Source: Bacillota bacterium
Lineage (GTDB): Bacteria > Bacillota > UBA994 > UBA5500
Length of the DNA stretch: 64,000 nt
Assembly: GCA_029781045.1 (NCBI GenBank)
Contig: JAKOXL010000024.1
Coordinates: forward strand, 87,210-151,209
Direction of reading: 5' to 3'
This document shows positions 16,588-24,767 of the stretch, piece by piece; the first letter of the stretch is position 1; every line of letters starts with the position of its first letter. Position numbers and translations under genes: made by a program. The notes under the pieces are model-generated. The model had not been told where the DNA came from, did not search any database, and saw nothing but the letters and a program-made list of their open reading frames with translations.

Positions 16588-17853
16588 ACTGGTTAGTGTA
16601 TGATAGGCAAGGGAGATGGCAAGAATTGTCCCTAACAGAAGGCCGCCTCGCACACTGACATAGGCCATTCGTTGCCACCAGAGAGCCATATTAGCCTCTG
16701 TCCGAGTTTGCAGGAAGACGGGCACAGTTATCATACCTGCCGTTGGTGACATGTAGTTCCATAAGAGCCAGGTGATTCCTCCAGCTACCACGGCCTGAAA
16801 CGCCCGTGCCAGCAGATAGGGCCCAATACGGATATCCGTATCATTGATGATGGCGGCAACTTGGGCATGCACTGAGAAACCACTCCAGGCGATGATGGCG
16901 CTGATGAGGATGACCTGCTCCTTTATAGGAGCCAGAGCCTGGCTGGCCACATTGCAGCCGATGGTGATCTCAAAAATCCCACTGACAAAGGCTTCTGCCA
17001 AGGCTGGGGACAAGCCGAAGAGTGCCAGTATCCAATCCACGCCTTCGGCAATGAGGGACACGAGACCAGACACGGTAGCCATGCGCATAATGACGGAGAA
17101 GAGAATGATGAAGCCCCCAATCATGAGCAGTGAATTAACCGAGTTTTTGACCGCATCGCCTAATAGCTGACCCAGAGGGCGGCCATCCCTACGACGGGCC
17201 CGGTAGAGCTCGCGTAACGCGCGTACTATGATATTGCCTCGAGGTTCTCCGATTTGTGGACTTCTGGGTGCGTTAGGTTTGTAAAAGCGTAGGCATATAC
17301 CTACTACAAGGCTGGAAAGATAGTGGGCAGCAGCAATAATGGCTCCCAACTTGACGTTACCCAGCATGGCTACAGCAACTGCTCCCACCATGAAAAGGGG
17401 ATCGGCTGTGTTGCAGAAGGCCAGAAGGCGCTCTGCTTCCACTTGATTGCAAAGGTTTTGTTGGCGCAGACGGCGCGTAAGAATTGCACCGATAGGATAG
17501 CCGGATGCCAACCCCATGGCCATGACAAAGGAGCCGGCGCCTGGCACGTTGAACAAGGGGCGCATAAGGGGTTCCAAAAACACACCCATGAAGTTAACTA
17601 CCCCGAATCCCATCAAAAGTTCACAACCGATGAAGAAGGGTAAGAGGGCAGGAAAAACAATCTCCCACCATACCTTTAGTCCCGACATGGCTGAATCAAA
17701 GGCAGCGTCCGGTGCCCTAACCATGCTAAGAGCTAGGGCGATACCGGCCGCTGCCAAGAAGAAGGTCCCAAAGTAGCGGCGTACCAAGTTATGGCGGGCG
17801 ATCAGAATCCAGCAAATACACAGACCAAGTAGTATAGCTATAATCCACTGCAT
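16555..17853 (-). CDS. ylbJ: sporulation integral membrane protein YlbJ (SpoVV)
   Basis: A 432-residue, multi-helix membrane protein with nucleoside-recognition 'gate' domains (about residues 35-150 and 250-350). In B. subtilis YlbJ, renamed SpoVV, is made in the mother cell under sigma-E and moves dipicolinic acid toward the forespore. Start at ATG 17853 behind GAGGAGG; an upstream in-frame ATG would overlap the ribosome site. Next to coaD as in B. subtilis but convergent with it, overlapping by 33 bases. A sigma-E-like promoter lies upstream, matching the expected control. Confidence 0.93.
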   Translation of the reverse strand: MQWIIAILLGLCICWILIARHNLVRRYFGTFFLAAAGIALALSMVRAPDAAFDSAMSGLKVWWEIVFPALLPFFIGCELLMGFGVVNFMGVFLEPLMRPLFNVPGAGSFVMAMGLASGYPIGAILTRRLRQQNLCNQVEAERLLAFCNTADPLFMVGAVAVAMLGNVKLGAIIAAAHYLSSLVVGICLRFYKPNAPRSPQIGEPRGNIIVRALRELYRARRRDGRPLGQLLGDAVKNSVNSLLMIGGFIILFSVIMRMATVSGLVSLIAEGVDWILALFGLSPALAEAFVSGIFEITIGCNVASQALAPIKEQVILISAIIAWSGFSVHAQVAAIINDTDIRIGPYLLARAFQAVVAGGITWLLWNYMSPTAGMITVPVFLQTRTEANMALWWQRMAYVSVRGGLLLGTILAISLAYHTLTSLRFAVFRRKA

Positions 17854-17894
17854 CTGGCCATCCTCCTCGCATGTCGATAAGCACCAGTTCACTT

Positions 17895-17924
17895 ATTTAT
17901 ATGAGGAGCAGCCAGAACTATGAC
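17895..17924 (-). promoter_or_regulatory. sigma-E-type sporulation promoter of ylbJ
   Basis: On the minus strand GTCATAGT, 13 bases, CATATAAAT. This fits the sigma-E consensus (about GTCATATT, 13-15 bases, CATACAAT) very well, 42 bases upstream of the ylbJ start codon. ylbJ is a known sigma-E gene in B. subtilis, so expectation and sequence agree. Confidence 0.75.
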
Positions 17925-17928
17925 AAGC

Positions 17929-19131
17929 CTAGCGAGTAACGATGGGATGGGTGTAGTCGAGTCCGCTGCGGCTATTCTTTTCCCAAGCCAACGAGTGGAT
18001 GTCGGTGGCCTGAACATCCAGCTGCAGACATTCTCCTAACCTACAGTCGGCTGCCGAGGCCGTGTGAGCACCATATATGACTGGCAACTGGCTATTCTTG
18101 AGCAGCATGCGAACCTCCACTGAGCTAGTATTGAGGGCTAGCACTCGTAGATAAGGCGGTGGAAGTTCCAGGTCGATTCTTGCCAAGCGGCCACGGTCCA
18201 AGTTGAGCAAGATGTATGTGGCCAGCCGTTGTAGCCGGGTAAGGGGGAAACGGCGAGTCTTAGCCATGCTAAGAAGCTCTTCCCACTTGTTGGTTTGACG
18301 AGCCGCCAGCCAGAAGCGGTCGCCCAGTCCCTCACCTGCATCAGGCCAGCGCTCCATATCAGCCCTGCTTTGGCTACGTAAGCGGTAGAATAGATAGGGA
18401 GCCAAGCGGTGCCAGGTTACCGGTCCTTGCCCCTTTTGGATGCGCTGGGCTAGAATAGTCTTGGCGGCTTCCGGCATTCCCGCTATAGGTTGACCCTCTA
18501 GAACCTGTTGCCGGATGGCAGTTGCTGAAGGCAATGGGGCCATGGGATCTAGACTATGGTAGGCGCCTAGGCGCTTAATGGTGTGAGCGCGGATAGAGAG
18601 CTGGAACTTCTTGATGGCCAGCAAATACATAACTGCCAGAGTGTTATTCGGTTGCGCAAATGACTCCGGTTCAATATCGGGTAAGCATTGAGCCAGTGCC
18701 TTTCCTTGGGCAACGGCAAAGGAATGCCCTTGTCGCAGCGCCTTTTGAAGAGCTTGCCGGTAGCGAGGTGGTTCTTCTAGGAGTACGTCTGCCATTTCTT
18801 GTAAGGGAGCGAGATCACCGATTTCACTGCCGAAGCAAATATCGGTGACTCCTGCTGCAGCCAGGAGACGGACGGCGCCGGTTGCAAAATTGAGAGCGCT
18901 CTGGGTTGCCCAAGCTACTGGCAACTCTAGCACTAGATCAACACCAGAAGTCAAAGCCATTTGAGCTCGCGCCCATTTATCAATGATGGCGGGCTCACCT
19001 CGCTGTGTAAATGAGCCACTCATTACAGCTATGGTAGCGGCCGGTTTAAGCATGGCTTGTGCTTGCTTCAGGTGGTAGAGATGGCCAAGGTGGAAGGGGT
19101 TGTATTCTACGATGAGGCCTAGGATCTTCAT
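17929..19131 (-). CDS. tmcAL: tRNA(Met) cytidine acetate ligase TmcAL (YlbM)
   Basis: Makes N4-acetylcytidine at the wobble base of elongator tRNA-Met from acetate and ATP. Nucleotidyltransferase HxGH motif in [14 protein letters not shown] (residues 9-22), [19 protein letters not shown], and the conserved CFGSE follow. 400 residues from the ATG giving [12 protein letters not shown], 6 bases after GGGG; an ATG two codons earlier is too close to that site. Lies divergently from ackA, whose enzyme handles acetate, and upstream of ylbJ. Confidence 0.93.
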   Translation of the reverse strand: MKILGLIVEYNPFHLGHLYHLKQAQAMLKPAATIAVMSGSFTQRGEPAIIDKWARAQMALTSGVDLVLELPVAWATQSALNFATGAVRLLAAAGVTDICFGSEIGDLAPLQEMADVLLEEPPRYRQALQKALRQGHSFAVAQGKALAQCLPDIEPESFAQPNNTLAVMYLLAIKKFQLSIRAHTIKRLGAYHSLDPMAPLPSATAIRQQVLEGQPIAGMPEAAKTILAQRIQKGQGPVTWHRLAPYLFYRLRSQSRADMERWPDAGEGLGDRFWLAARQTNKWEELLSMAKTRRFPLTRLQRLATYILLNLDRGRLARIDLELPPPYLRVLALNTSSVEVRMLLKNSQLPVIYGAHTASAADCRLGECLQLDVQATDIHSLAWEKNSRSGLDYTHPIVTR

Positions 19132-19185
19132 GGGCATCCCCTTTCAGATGGAGCTTTCTTCAGCCGGGGAGACTGGCTGGATAGC

Positions 19186-19215
19186 TTGTCCTATTCCAGA
19201 GATAGGATATATAAT
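19186..19215 (+). promoter_or_regulatory. candidate sigma-A promoter of ackA
   Basis: TTGTCC, 18 bases, TATAAT. The -10 is perfect and the -35 has four of six matches. It is 38 bases before the ackA GTG. Confidence 0.6.
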
Positions 19216-19252
19216 ACAGGGTAGTTTGCCAAGTCGCAAAGGAGGATATCAA

Positions 19253-20449
19253 GTGAAAGTCTTAGTTATCAACTGTGGCAGCTCATCTCTCAAATACCAA
19301 GTGTTTGACATGACCACCGAAACCGTTCTGGCTAAGGGAATTGTCGAACGTATCGGGATCGATGGCTCCTTCCTTAAGTATCGCCGTGGTGATGAAGACA
19401 ACATCACAATAGAAGCGGAGATCCCGAACCATGAGGTGGCGATTAAGTTAGTCTTTGATGCCCTAACCCATGAGGCCTACGGCGTACTTAGATCTATGGA
19501 CGAGATTGCAGCCGTCGGCCATCGCGTAGTACACGCTGGTGAGAAGTACGCCAGTTCCGTTGTCATTGACGATGATGTGATGGCTGCTCTGCGGGAGTGC
19601 ATCGATTTGGCCCCGCTACATAATCCGCCCAACATCATGGGAATTGAAGTGGCCCAGAAACTGATGCCCAATGTAAAACATGTGGGTGTATTTGATACTG
19701 CGTTCCATCAGACAATGCCCGATTATGCCTACATGTACGCTCTACCCTACGAGTATTATGAGAAACACAAGGTTCGTCGCTATGGTTTTCACGGCACATC
19801 CCACAAATACGTTTCACAACGGGCGGCAGCCATGCTAGGTCGACCCATTGAGGAACTTAAGATCATTACCTGCCACCTAGGTAACGGCGCCAGTGTTACT
19901 GCCGTCAAGGGTGGCAAATCGGTGGATACCAGTATGGGCTTCACTCCTCTAGAGGGTCTGATTATGGGTACTCGCAGTGGAGACCTGGATCCAGCTGTAG
20001 TCACATTCCTACAAGAAAAAGAAGGTTTCAGCAGCGAGCAAGTGAACAACTTGTTAAACAAGAAGTCTGGCGTGCTGGGTATTTCCGGTGTGAGTAGCGA
20101 TTTCCGCTCACTGGAAGAAGCAAGCGACGCTGGCAATGAACGGGCTGCCTTAGCTATGGAAATGTTCGCCTATCGGGTACGTAAGTACATCGGTGCCTAT
20201 GCAGCTGCCATGGGTGGAGTTGACGCCATTGTGTTTACCGCTGGGCTTGGTGAAAACTCTGCTTTGATGCGGGAGAAAATCTGCGCCGGGTTGGAGTTCT
20301 TAGGCGTGAAGATCGATGCTGAGAAGAACAACGTGCGTGGCCGAGAGGTGGATTTCAGCGCCGCTGACGCCAAAGTACGTACCCTGCTGGTTCCTACTAA
20401 TGAGGAGTTAATGATTGCTCGTGATACATTAGCCCTAGTGCGCGGTTAG
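19253..20449 (+). CDS. ackA: acetate kinase
   Basis: Interconverts acetyl-phosphate plus ADP with acetate plus ATP, the substrate-level ATP step of fermentation. [16 protein letters not shown] at the N-terminus, [10 protein letters not shown] and [16 protein letters not shown] (catalytic His/Arg region), GNGASVTA, and FTAGLGENS at the C-terminus are all present. 398 residues, standard. GTG start behind AAAGGAGG; ORF space upstream to 19100 is not conserved. No pta gene is adjacent. Confidence 0.97.
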   Translation: MKVLVINCGSSSLKYQVFDMTTETVLAKGIVERIGIDGSFLKYRRGDEDNITIEAEIPNHEVAIKLVFDALTHEAYGVLRSMDEIAAVGHRVVHAGEKYASSVVIDDDVMAALRECIDLAPLHNPPNIMGIEVAQKLMPNVKHVGVFDTAFHQTMPDYAYMYALPYEYYEKHKVRRYGFHGTSHKYVSQRAAAMLGRPIEELKIITCHLGNGASVTAVKGGKSVDTSMGFTPLEGLIMGTRSGDLDPAVVTFLQEKEGFSSEQVNNLLNKKSGVLGISGVSSDFRSLEEASDAGNERAALAMEMFAYRVRKYIGAYAAAMGGVDAIVFTAGLGENSALMREKICAGLEFLGVKIDAEKNNVRGREVDFSAADAKVRTLLVPTNEELMIARDTLALVRG

Positions 20450-20462
20450 TGGGGAGGCCCGA

Positions 20463-20491
20463 TTGACAGGGTAATTGCCCCGCAGTATAAT
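20463..20491 (+). promoter_or_regulatory. consensus sigma-A promoter of yceD-rpmF
   Basis: TTGACA, exactly 17 bases, TATAAT: a perfect consensus promoter, 17 bases upstream of the DUF177 gene start, consistent with strong expression of ribosomal protein L32. Confidence 0.9.
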
Positions 20492-20508
20492 GGGTAGGTG
20501 ATTTTCCC

Positions 20509-21036
20509 ATGAGAATACTACTCCGCGATTGGCGGAAGGAAGATTTAGAGGAAACTTTAGTAGCCAGTGAGCAGTGGCCCAGTCTTTCCTGGCAAGGTCT
20601 TGATATCACCTTCAAAACGCCGGTTCAGCTTTCCTTTCATCTGTCGGGCAAGCAAGGCTCACTTTTTGTCCGTGGGAAAATTGCAGCCGACATAGAAATG
20701 GCCTGTAGTCGCTGTGCCGAACCCTTTGTGCTTCCAATTCGCTGCACACTAGAGGAAGTCATTCCTCTCACTGCCAAGGATGATCCCGAAGGGTATTGGG
20801 AATCGCCCGTTATTGATCGGGAGCAGGATGAACTGGATCTGACGGAGCTTGGATTTCAGGTGTTGCTGGAGAACTTGCCCTTCCAGCCTCTTTGCAGACA
20901 AGATTGCCGCGGGTTGTGTCCCAATTGTGGACAGAACCTAAACTACGGAGATTGCCACTGCCAAGTGGAAGAGATTGACCCGCGTTTAGCGGTGCTCAGC
21001 CAGTTACTTAGGCAAGATAAGCAGTCAGATAAGTAG
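20509..21036 (+). CDS. yceD: DUF177 protein (YceD family)
   Basis: A 175-residue YceD/DUF177 protein, which in bacteria and chloroplasts is linked to 23S rRNA accumulation and lies next to rpmF. Conserved features are ACSRCAEPF near residue 64 and the cysteine-rich C-terminal part CRQDCRGLCPNCGQNLNYGD, likely metal-binding. Co-transcribed with rpmF 45 bases downstream from the consensus promoter at 20463. Confidence 0.92.
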   Translation: MRILLRDWRKEDLEETLVASEQWPSLSWQGLDITFKTPVQLSFHLSGKQGSLFVRGKIAADIEMACSRCAEPFVLPIRCTLEEVIPLTAKDDPEGYWESPVIDREQDELDLTELGFQVLLENLPFQPLCRQDCRGLCPNCGQNLNYGDCHCQVEEIDPRLAVLSQLLRQDKQSDK

Positions 21037-21081
21037 ATAATCCCTATTGAGCTTGAGGAGCTTTTTGGAGGAGGTGTAACA

Positions 21082-21261
21082 ATGGCAGTACCTAAGCAAA
21101 AGGTATCGAAAAGTCGCCGAGATAAACGTCGGGCCGCCAATTTCAAGCTTTTGGCCAAAGGTCTAGTTGAATGCCCGCAGTGCCATGAGGCTAGGTTGCC
21201 ACACCGGGCTTGTCCCCATTGTGGTTATTACAAGAATCGGGCGGTTATTGCAGTAAACTAA
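21082..21261 (+). CDS. rpmF: 50S ribosomal protein L32
   Basis: A 59-residue L32 starting [19 protein letters not shown], with zinc-binding cysteine pairs CPQC and CPHC (the C+ form). The ATG is preceded by GGAGGAGG. The open reading frame is too short for most simple ORF scans but the family match is unmistakable and the yceD-rpmF order is universal. Followed at once by a terminator. Confidence 0.97.
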   Translation: MAVPKQKVSKSRRDKRRAANFKLLAKGLVECPQCHEARLPHRACPHCGYYKNRAVIAVN

Positions 21262-21274
21262 GTCAATGATTGAA

Positions 21275-21304
21275 AAATAGGCTCCTTAGCGGGCCTATTT
21301 TTTT
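21275..21304 (+). terminator. terminator after rpmF
   Basis: Stem AAATAGGC/GCCTATTT with a 10-base loop and a run of seven T residues. Confidence 0.88.
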
Positions 21305-21338
21305 CTATGTCCTGTGTGCACAAGTTTGCGCAAACTCC

Positions 21339-21368
21339 TTGCGGCCGGAGTCCGACTCAATATATACT
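21339..21368 (+). promoter_or_regulatory. candidate sigma-A promoter of plsX
   Basis: TTGCGG, 18 bases, TATACT, about 33 bases before the plsX start. -10 has five of six matches, -35 only three. No FapR operator-like inverted repeat was recognised and no fapR gene precedes plsX. Confidence 0.45.
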
Positions 21369-21400
21369 AGCTATAGCCAGTTTGAGAAAGGGTGGGCGTA

Positions 21401-22405
21401 ATGTTGCGAATAGCCATCGACGCCATGGGGGGCGACCACGCCCCTGATGAGATTGTAGCCGGTACTATCTCCGCATTGCAGAGCAAACACGATTTATCAG
21501 TGCTGCTGGTGGGGCAGACGGAACAGCTGGAGAAGTTGCTTCTGCCAGTGAGTACCTCTATACGTCACCGGATCACTCTAGTGCATGCCAGCGAAGTGAT
21601 AGGTAATGAGGAAGCTCCCGCCATGGCAGTACGTCGGAAGAAGGAAGCGTCAATTGTGGTGGCCACTCGTTTACTTAAAGAGGGAGAAGCCGACGGGTTA
21701 TTAACCGCTGGTAGCACTGGGGCTTTTATGGCGGCAGGGCTGTTGGTTCTAGGCCGTTTGGCAGGAGTGCAACGCCCAGCCTTAGCCCCTGTCCTTCCTA
21801 CCGTTGATGGTAATGGTGTCGTTCTTCTGGATGTGGGCGCCAACATGGATGCTACACCGGAGAATCTGTTGCAATACGCAATTATGGGTAGCATATATGC
21901 GGAACATGTGCTGAGTCGGCCACGACCCCGTGTTGGCCTTTTGAATGTAGGTAGTGAACCAGGGAAAGGAAATGAAGTTACGAAAGAGGCTTACAGTTTG
22001 TTGAGCGAGCAGCCGTTGAACTTTATAGGCAACTTGGAAGCCAGGGATCTACTGGCTGGCGCGGCGGACGTGGTGGTCACCGACGGCTTTGTGGGAAATG
22101 TGGTACTCAAGTTTATGGAGGGCATGGCATCAGGGCTGTTTGCCATGTTGAAGGAAGAGTTTAGTCGCGACCTGCGAAGCAAACTGGGGGCTGGCCTGTT
22201 GTTGCCAGGGCTACGGAGTTTCAAACGTAAGCTAGATTATTCCGAGTATGGTGGTGCCCCGCTTTTGGGTGTGAAGGCACCTATGATTAAGTGCCATGGC
22301 AGCTCGCGCAGCAAGGCTATTCATAATGGGATCTATCAGGCCATAAAGTTCATTGAAAACCGTTCGGGAGAGGTGATTTCTCGAGCTATTGCGGAGGTGA
22401 AATAG
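21401..22405 (+). CDS. plsX: phosphate acyltransferase PlsX
   Basis: Interconverts acyl-ACP and acyl-phosphate, supplying PlsY for phosphatidic acid synthesis. Starts IAIDAMGGDHAPDEIVAG; other family segments are ADGLLTAGSTGAFMAA and LLDVGANMDATP. 334 residues from ATG 21401, behind GGGTGGG; a GTG three codons earlier is possible. fapR, fabD and fabG, which usually flank plsX in Bacillota, are missing; degV follows by one base. Confidence 0.96.
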   Translation: MLRIAIDAMGGDHAPDEIVAGTISALQSKHDLSVLLVGQTEQLEKLLLPVSTSIRHRITLVHASEVIGNEEAPAMAVRRKKEASIVVATRLLKEGEADGLLTAGSTGAFMAAGLLVLGRLAGVQRPALAPVLPTVDGNGVVLLDVGANMDATPENLLQYAIMGSIYAEHVLSRPRPRVGLLNVGSEPGKGNEVTKEAYSLLSEQPLNFIGNLEARDLLAGAADVVVTDGFVGNVVLKFMEGMASGLFAMLKEEFSRDLRSKLGAGLLLPGLRSFKRKLDYSEYGGAPLLGVKAPMIKCHGSSRSKAIHNGIYQAIKFIENRSGEVISRAIAEVK

Positions 22406-22406
22406 C

Positions 22407-23258
22407 ATGGAACGTATTGCTTTGGTAACCGATAGTACCTGTGATCTACCAAAGGAGATAATCGAGCAGTATAACATACATGTTGTCCCCCTCAACGTGA
22501 TTTTTGGGGAGAAGAACTACCGCGATGGTGTAGATATAGACTCTGAGCAGTTCTTTCAGATGCTGAACACCGCCACCCACCATCCACGCACATCCCAACC
22601 GGCTCCTGGAGATTTTGTTACCGTGTATGAGCGGTTGCAGGACTATGACCAAATTATCTCCATTCATCTGTCGTCCAAGCTCAGTGGAACCTTTGAGTCA
22701 GCCATGCTGGCTCGAAATCTGCTACCCAACTTGAGCATTACTTTAATCGATAGCCAATCGGCATCTATTGGCTTAGGTTGGGTAGTGTTACTGGCAGCCC
22801 GTGCCATCGCTGCTGGCAAAAGCAAGGAGGAAGTGGTAGCCATCGCGGAGCGGGCGGCTGGTGAGCAGCGAATCCTCTTGACAGTGGAGTCCCTCGAGTG
22901 GTTACATAAAAATGGACGGATTGGTAAAGCTAGTGCCCTATTGGGCGGGCTGCTAAACGTTCGCCCCGTATTGCATATCGAGGAAGGAGTGATTGCTCCT
23001 TACAACAAGCAAAGGGGTAAGATGGGAAAAGTATTGCAGAACATGGTGGAAAGCATGACAACCATGGTTGATCCCCGGCAACCAGTTTACATCGGTATTG
23101 TACATGCTGTGAGTGGGGAAATGGCCGAATACGCGGCGGGACTACTGCAGAACACTTATACCGTCAAAGAACTAATAGTGGGCCCCGTCGGCCCAGTAAT
23201 AGGGGTTAATACGGGGCCGGGCACCGTAGGTTTTGTGGTTTTGCCTTGTCATGACTAA
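22407..23258 (+). CDS. DegV family fatty-acid-binding protein (FakB-like)
   Basis: A 283-residue DegV protein. N-terminal IALVTDSTCDLPKEIIEQY, the TSQPAPGDF segment, SSKLSGTFESA (fatty-acid carboxylate-binding serines) and the C-terminal GPVIGVNTGPGTVGF are diagnostic. DegV/FakB proteins carry a fatty acid for phosphorylation by FakA. Wedged between plsX (one-base gap) and acpP, in the slot where fabD and fabG usually sit, so it likely hands acyl-phosphate directly to PlsX. Acyl specificity cannot be read from sequence. Confidence 0.93.
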   Translation: MERIALVTDSTCDLPKEIIEQYNIHVVPLNVIFGEKNYRDGVDIDSEQFFQMLNTATHHPRTSQPAPGDFVTVYERLQDYDQIISIHLSSKLSGTFESAMLARNLLPNLSITLIDSQSASIGLGWVVLLAARAIAAGKSKEEVVAIAERAAGEQRILLTVESLEWLHKNGRIGKASALLGGLLNVRPVLHIEEGVIAPYNKQRGKMGKVLQNMVESMTTMVDPRQPVYIGIVHAVSGEMAEYAAGLLQNTYTVKELIVGPVGPVIGVNTGPGTVGFVVLPCHD

Positions 23259-23279
23259 TTCTCATAGGAGGATTGATTT

Positions 23280-23519
23280 ATGTCTGAGAAACTTTTCTTG
23301 CAAATCCGCAAGATGATTGCCGAGCACCTGAACATAGACGAAGAACAGATCACGATGGAATCATCTTTTAGAGATGATCTAGGTGCCGATTCTCTCGACT
23401 TGGTAGAGATGATTATGGGAATGGAAGAGATGTTTGACATTGAGATTTCTGAATCGGAAGCGGAAGGAATCCATACTGTTGGCGATGCAGTGAGATTCAT
23501 TAAGCAACACATAGGTTAG
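23280..23519 (+). CDS. acpP: acyl carrier protein
   Basis: A 79-residue acidic ACP with the phosphopantetheine site LGADSLD (Ser38). Carries acyl chains for fatty acid and phospholipid synthesis and is the acyl partner of PlsX encoded upstream. The start follows AGGAGG. Followed by rnc, as in most Bacillota. Confidence 0.97.
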   Translation: MSEKLFLQIRKMIAEHLNIDEEQITMESSFRDDLGADSLDLVEMIMGMEEMFDIEISESEAEGIHTVGDAVRFIKQHIG

Positions 23520-23573
23520 GCTGCGCAAGTAGCATGAGAGGTATTCGCGTTTAGATATTTGGGAGTGTTTACA

Positions 23574-24272
23574 TTGCCACGTAATCACCAACAGCTGGGA
23601 ATTTTATTGGAGCAACTGGGTATACCAGACATTGATAAGAATCTGGTCTGGCAGGCACTGACCCACTCTTCCTATGCCAACGAAGAGTGTATTCCTCATA
23701 ACGAGCGCCTCGAGTTTCTAGGGGACGCGGTGCTGGAACTACTGACGAGTCAGTATTTGTACGAAAACTATCCCGACTTTTCTGAGGGGGAACTGACTCG
23801 CATGCGTGCCAATCTGGTCTGTGAACCAACATTGGCAGAAATCGCCTCCAACTTGGGCTTAGGGGAACTGTTGCTCCTCGGCAAGAGCCAGCTGGCTACC
23901 GGAGGGAAGCAAAGACCTTCTCTCTTAGCCGACGCGGTGGAGGCGCTGTTGGGTGCCGTCTACCTTTGGGGCGGCTTGTCAAAGGCTCAGGATGTTTTTG
24001 TTCGCCTGTTTGAACAGCCTATCTTGTTGCTACAGCGGGGTGAGTTGTGGCAAGATTACAAGACCAGACTGCAAGAACTGGCACAAAAAGAAAGGCCGGG
24101 CGAATCTTTGGTGTATCAGGTGGTGTCCGAGTCGGGGCCTGATCACAACAAGGTTTTTTATGTGGCCTTGAGTTGGCTTGGCCGCACAATAGGCAAGGGG
24201 AGTGGGCGAAGCAAGAAAGAAGCGGAGCAAATGGCAGCCCGCGAGGCGCTAAAGATTTTCACTGATATATAA
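23574..24272 (+). CDS. rnc: ribonuclease III
   Basis: Cleaves double-stranded RNA in rRNA maturation and mRNA turnover. RNase III signature NERLEFLGDAVLEL (residues about 37-50) with its acidic metal ligands, then a C-terminal double-stranded-RNA-binding domain ending GRSKKEAEQMAAREAL. About 232 residues. The start is uncertain: TTG 23574 is 8 bases after GGGAG, but GTG 23565 and TTG 23559 are in frame. The acpP-rnc-smc order is normal apart from the inserted spoVS. Confidence 0.95.
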   Translation: MPRNHQQLGILLEQLGIPDIDKNLVWQALTHSSYANEECIPHNERLEFLGDAVLELLTSQYLYENYPDFSEGELTRMRANLVCEPTLAEIASNLGLGELLLLGKSQLATGGKQRPSLLADAVEALLGAVYLWGGLSKAQDVFVRLFEQPILLLQRGELWQDYKTRLQELAQKERPGESLVYQVVSESGPDHNKVFYVALSWLGRTIGKGSGRSKKEAEQMAAREALKIFTDI

Positions 24273-24291
24273 AACCTTTGTTTTTACCTCA

Positions 24292-24321
24292 GTCACTTTC
24301 AGCTAAACGACGCATATACCT
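24292..24321 (+). promoter_or_regulatory. sigma-E-like candidate promoter of spoVS
   Basis: GTCACTTT, 13 bases, CATATACCT, 68 bases before the spoVS start. The spacing and the CATATA core match the promoter seen before ylbJ. In B. subtilis spoVS is under sigma-H, and no sigma-H-like site was recognised here. Confidence 0.4.
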
Positions 24322-24388
24322 AATAACAAAGCCAAGAAATATGTGGGCTGACTACGTCGCAAAAACTGAAAGGGAGAGGTTGAAACAA

Positions 24389-24649
24389 ATGGAAGTTTTA
24401 AAAGTCTCTGCTTTATCCCAACCGAAATCTGTTGCTGGGGCATTAGCTGCTGTGTTAAGAGAACGGGGCATAGCCGAGATTCAAGCAGTCGGTGCTGGCG
24501 CCGTTAATCAGGCGGTAAAAGCCATTGCTATCTGCCGGGGTTATGTTGCCCCCAACGGGATTAATCTCATCACGATTCCTGCCTTTGCCGACATCAATAT
24601 CGATGGGGAAGAGAGAACGGCTATAAAATTCATCGTTGCTCCTCGGTAA
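24389..24649 (+). CDS. spoVS: stage V sporulation protein S
   Basis: An 86-residue protein, the same length as B. subtilis SpoVS, with MEVLKVSALSQPKSVAGAL and VGAGAVNQAVKAIAI, and ending in IDGEERTAIKFIV. SpoVS is an Alba-like fold protein needed for completion of septation and coat-stage sporulation. The ATG lies 10 bases after GGGAGAGG; the open frame extends to 24278 but those residues are not conserved. It is inserted between rnc and smc, with its own terminator. Confidence 0.95.
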   Translation: MEVLKVSALSQPKSVAGALAAVLRERGIAEIQAVGAGAVNQAVKAIAICRGYVAPNGINLITIPAFADINIDGEERTAIKFIVAPR

Positions 24650-24656
24650 ACCAACG

Positions 24657-24681
24657 AAGCCTGCCGTAGCGCAGGCTTTTG
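24657..24681 (+). terminator. terminator after spoVS
   Basis: Stem AAGCCTGC/GCAGGCTT with a 6-base loop followed by a short T-rich stretch; isolates spoVS from smc. Confidence 0.78.
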
Positions 24682-24767
24682 TTGTGTCATGATGCAAGGT
24701 TTTTTCACTTCCATAGCCAATAATAGACTAGTATGTTTTCATTACACCTGATGGAAGGAGGGCTGGC

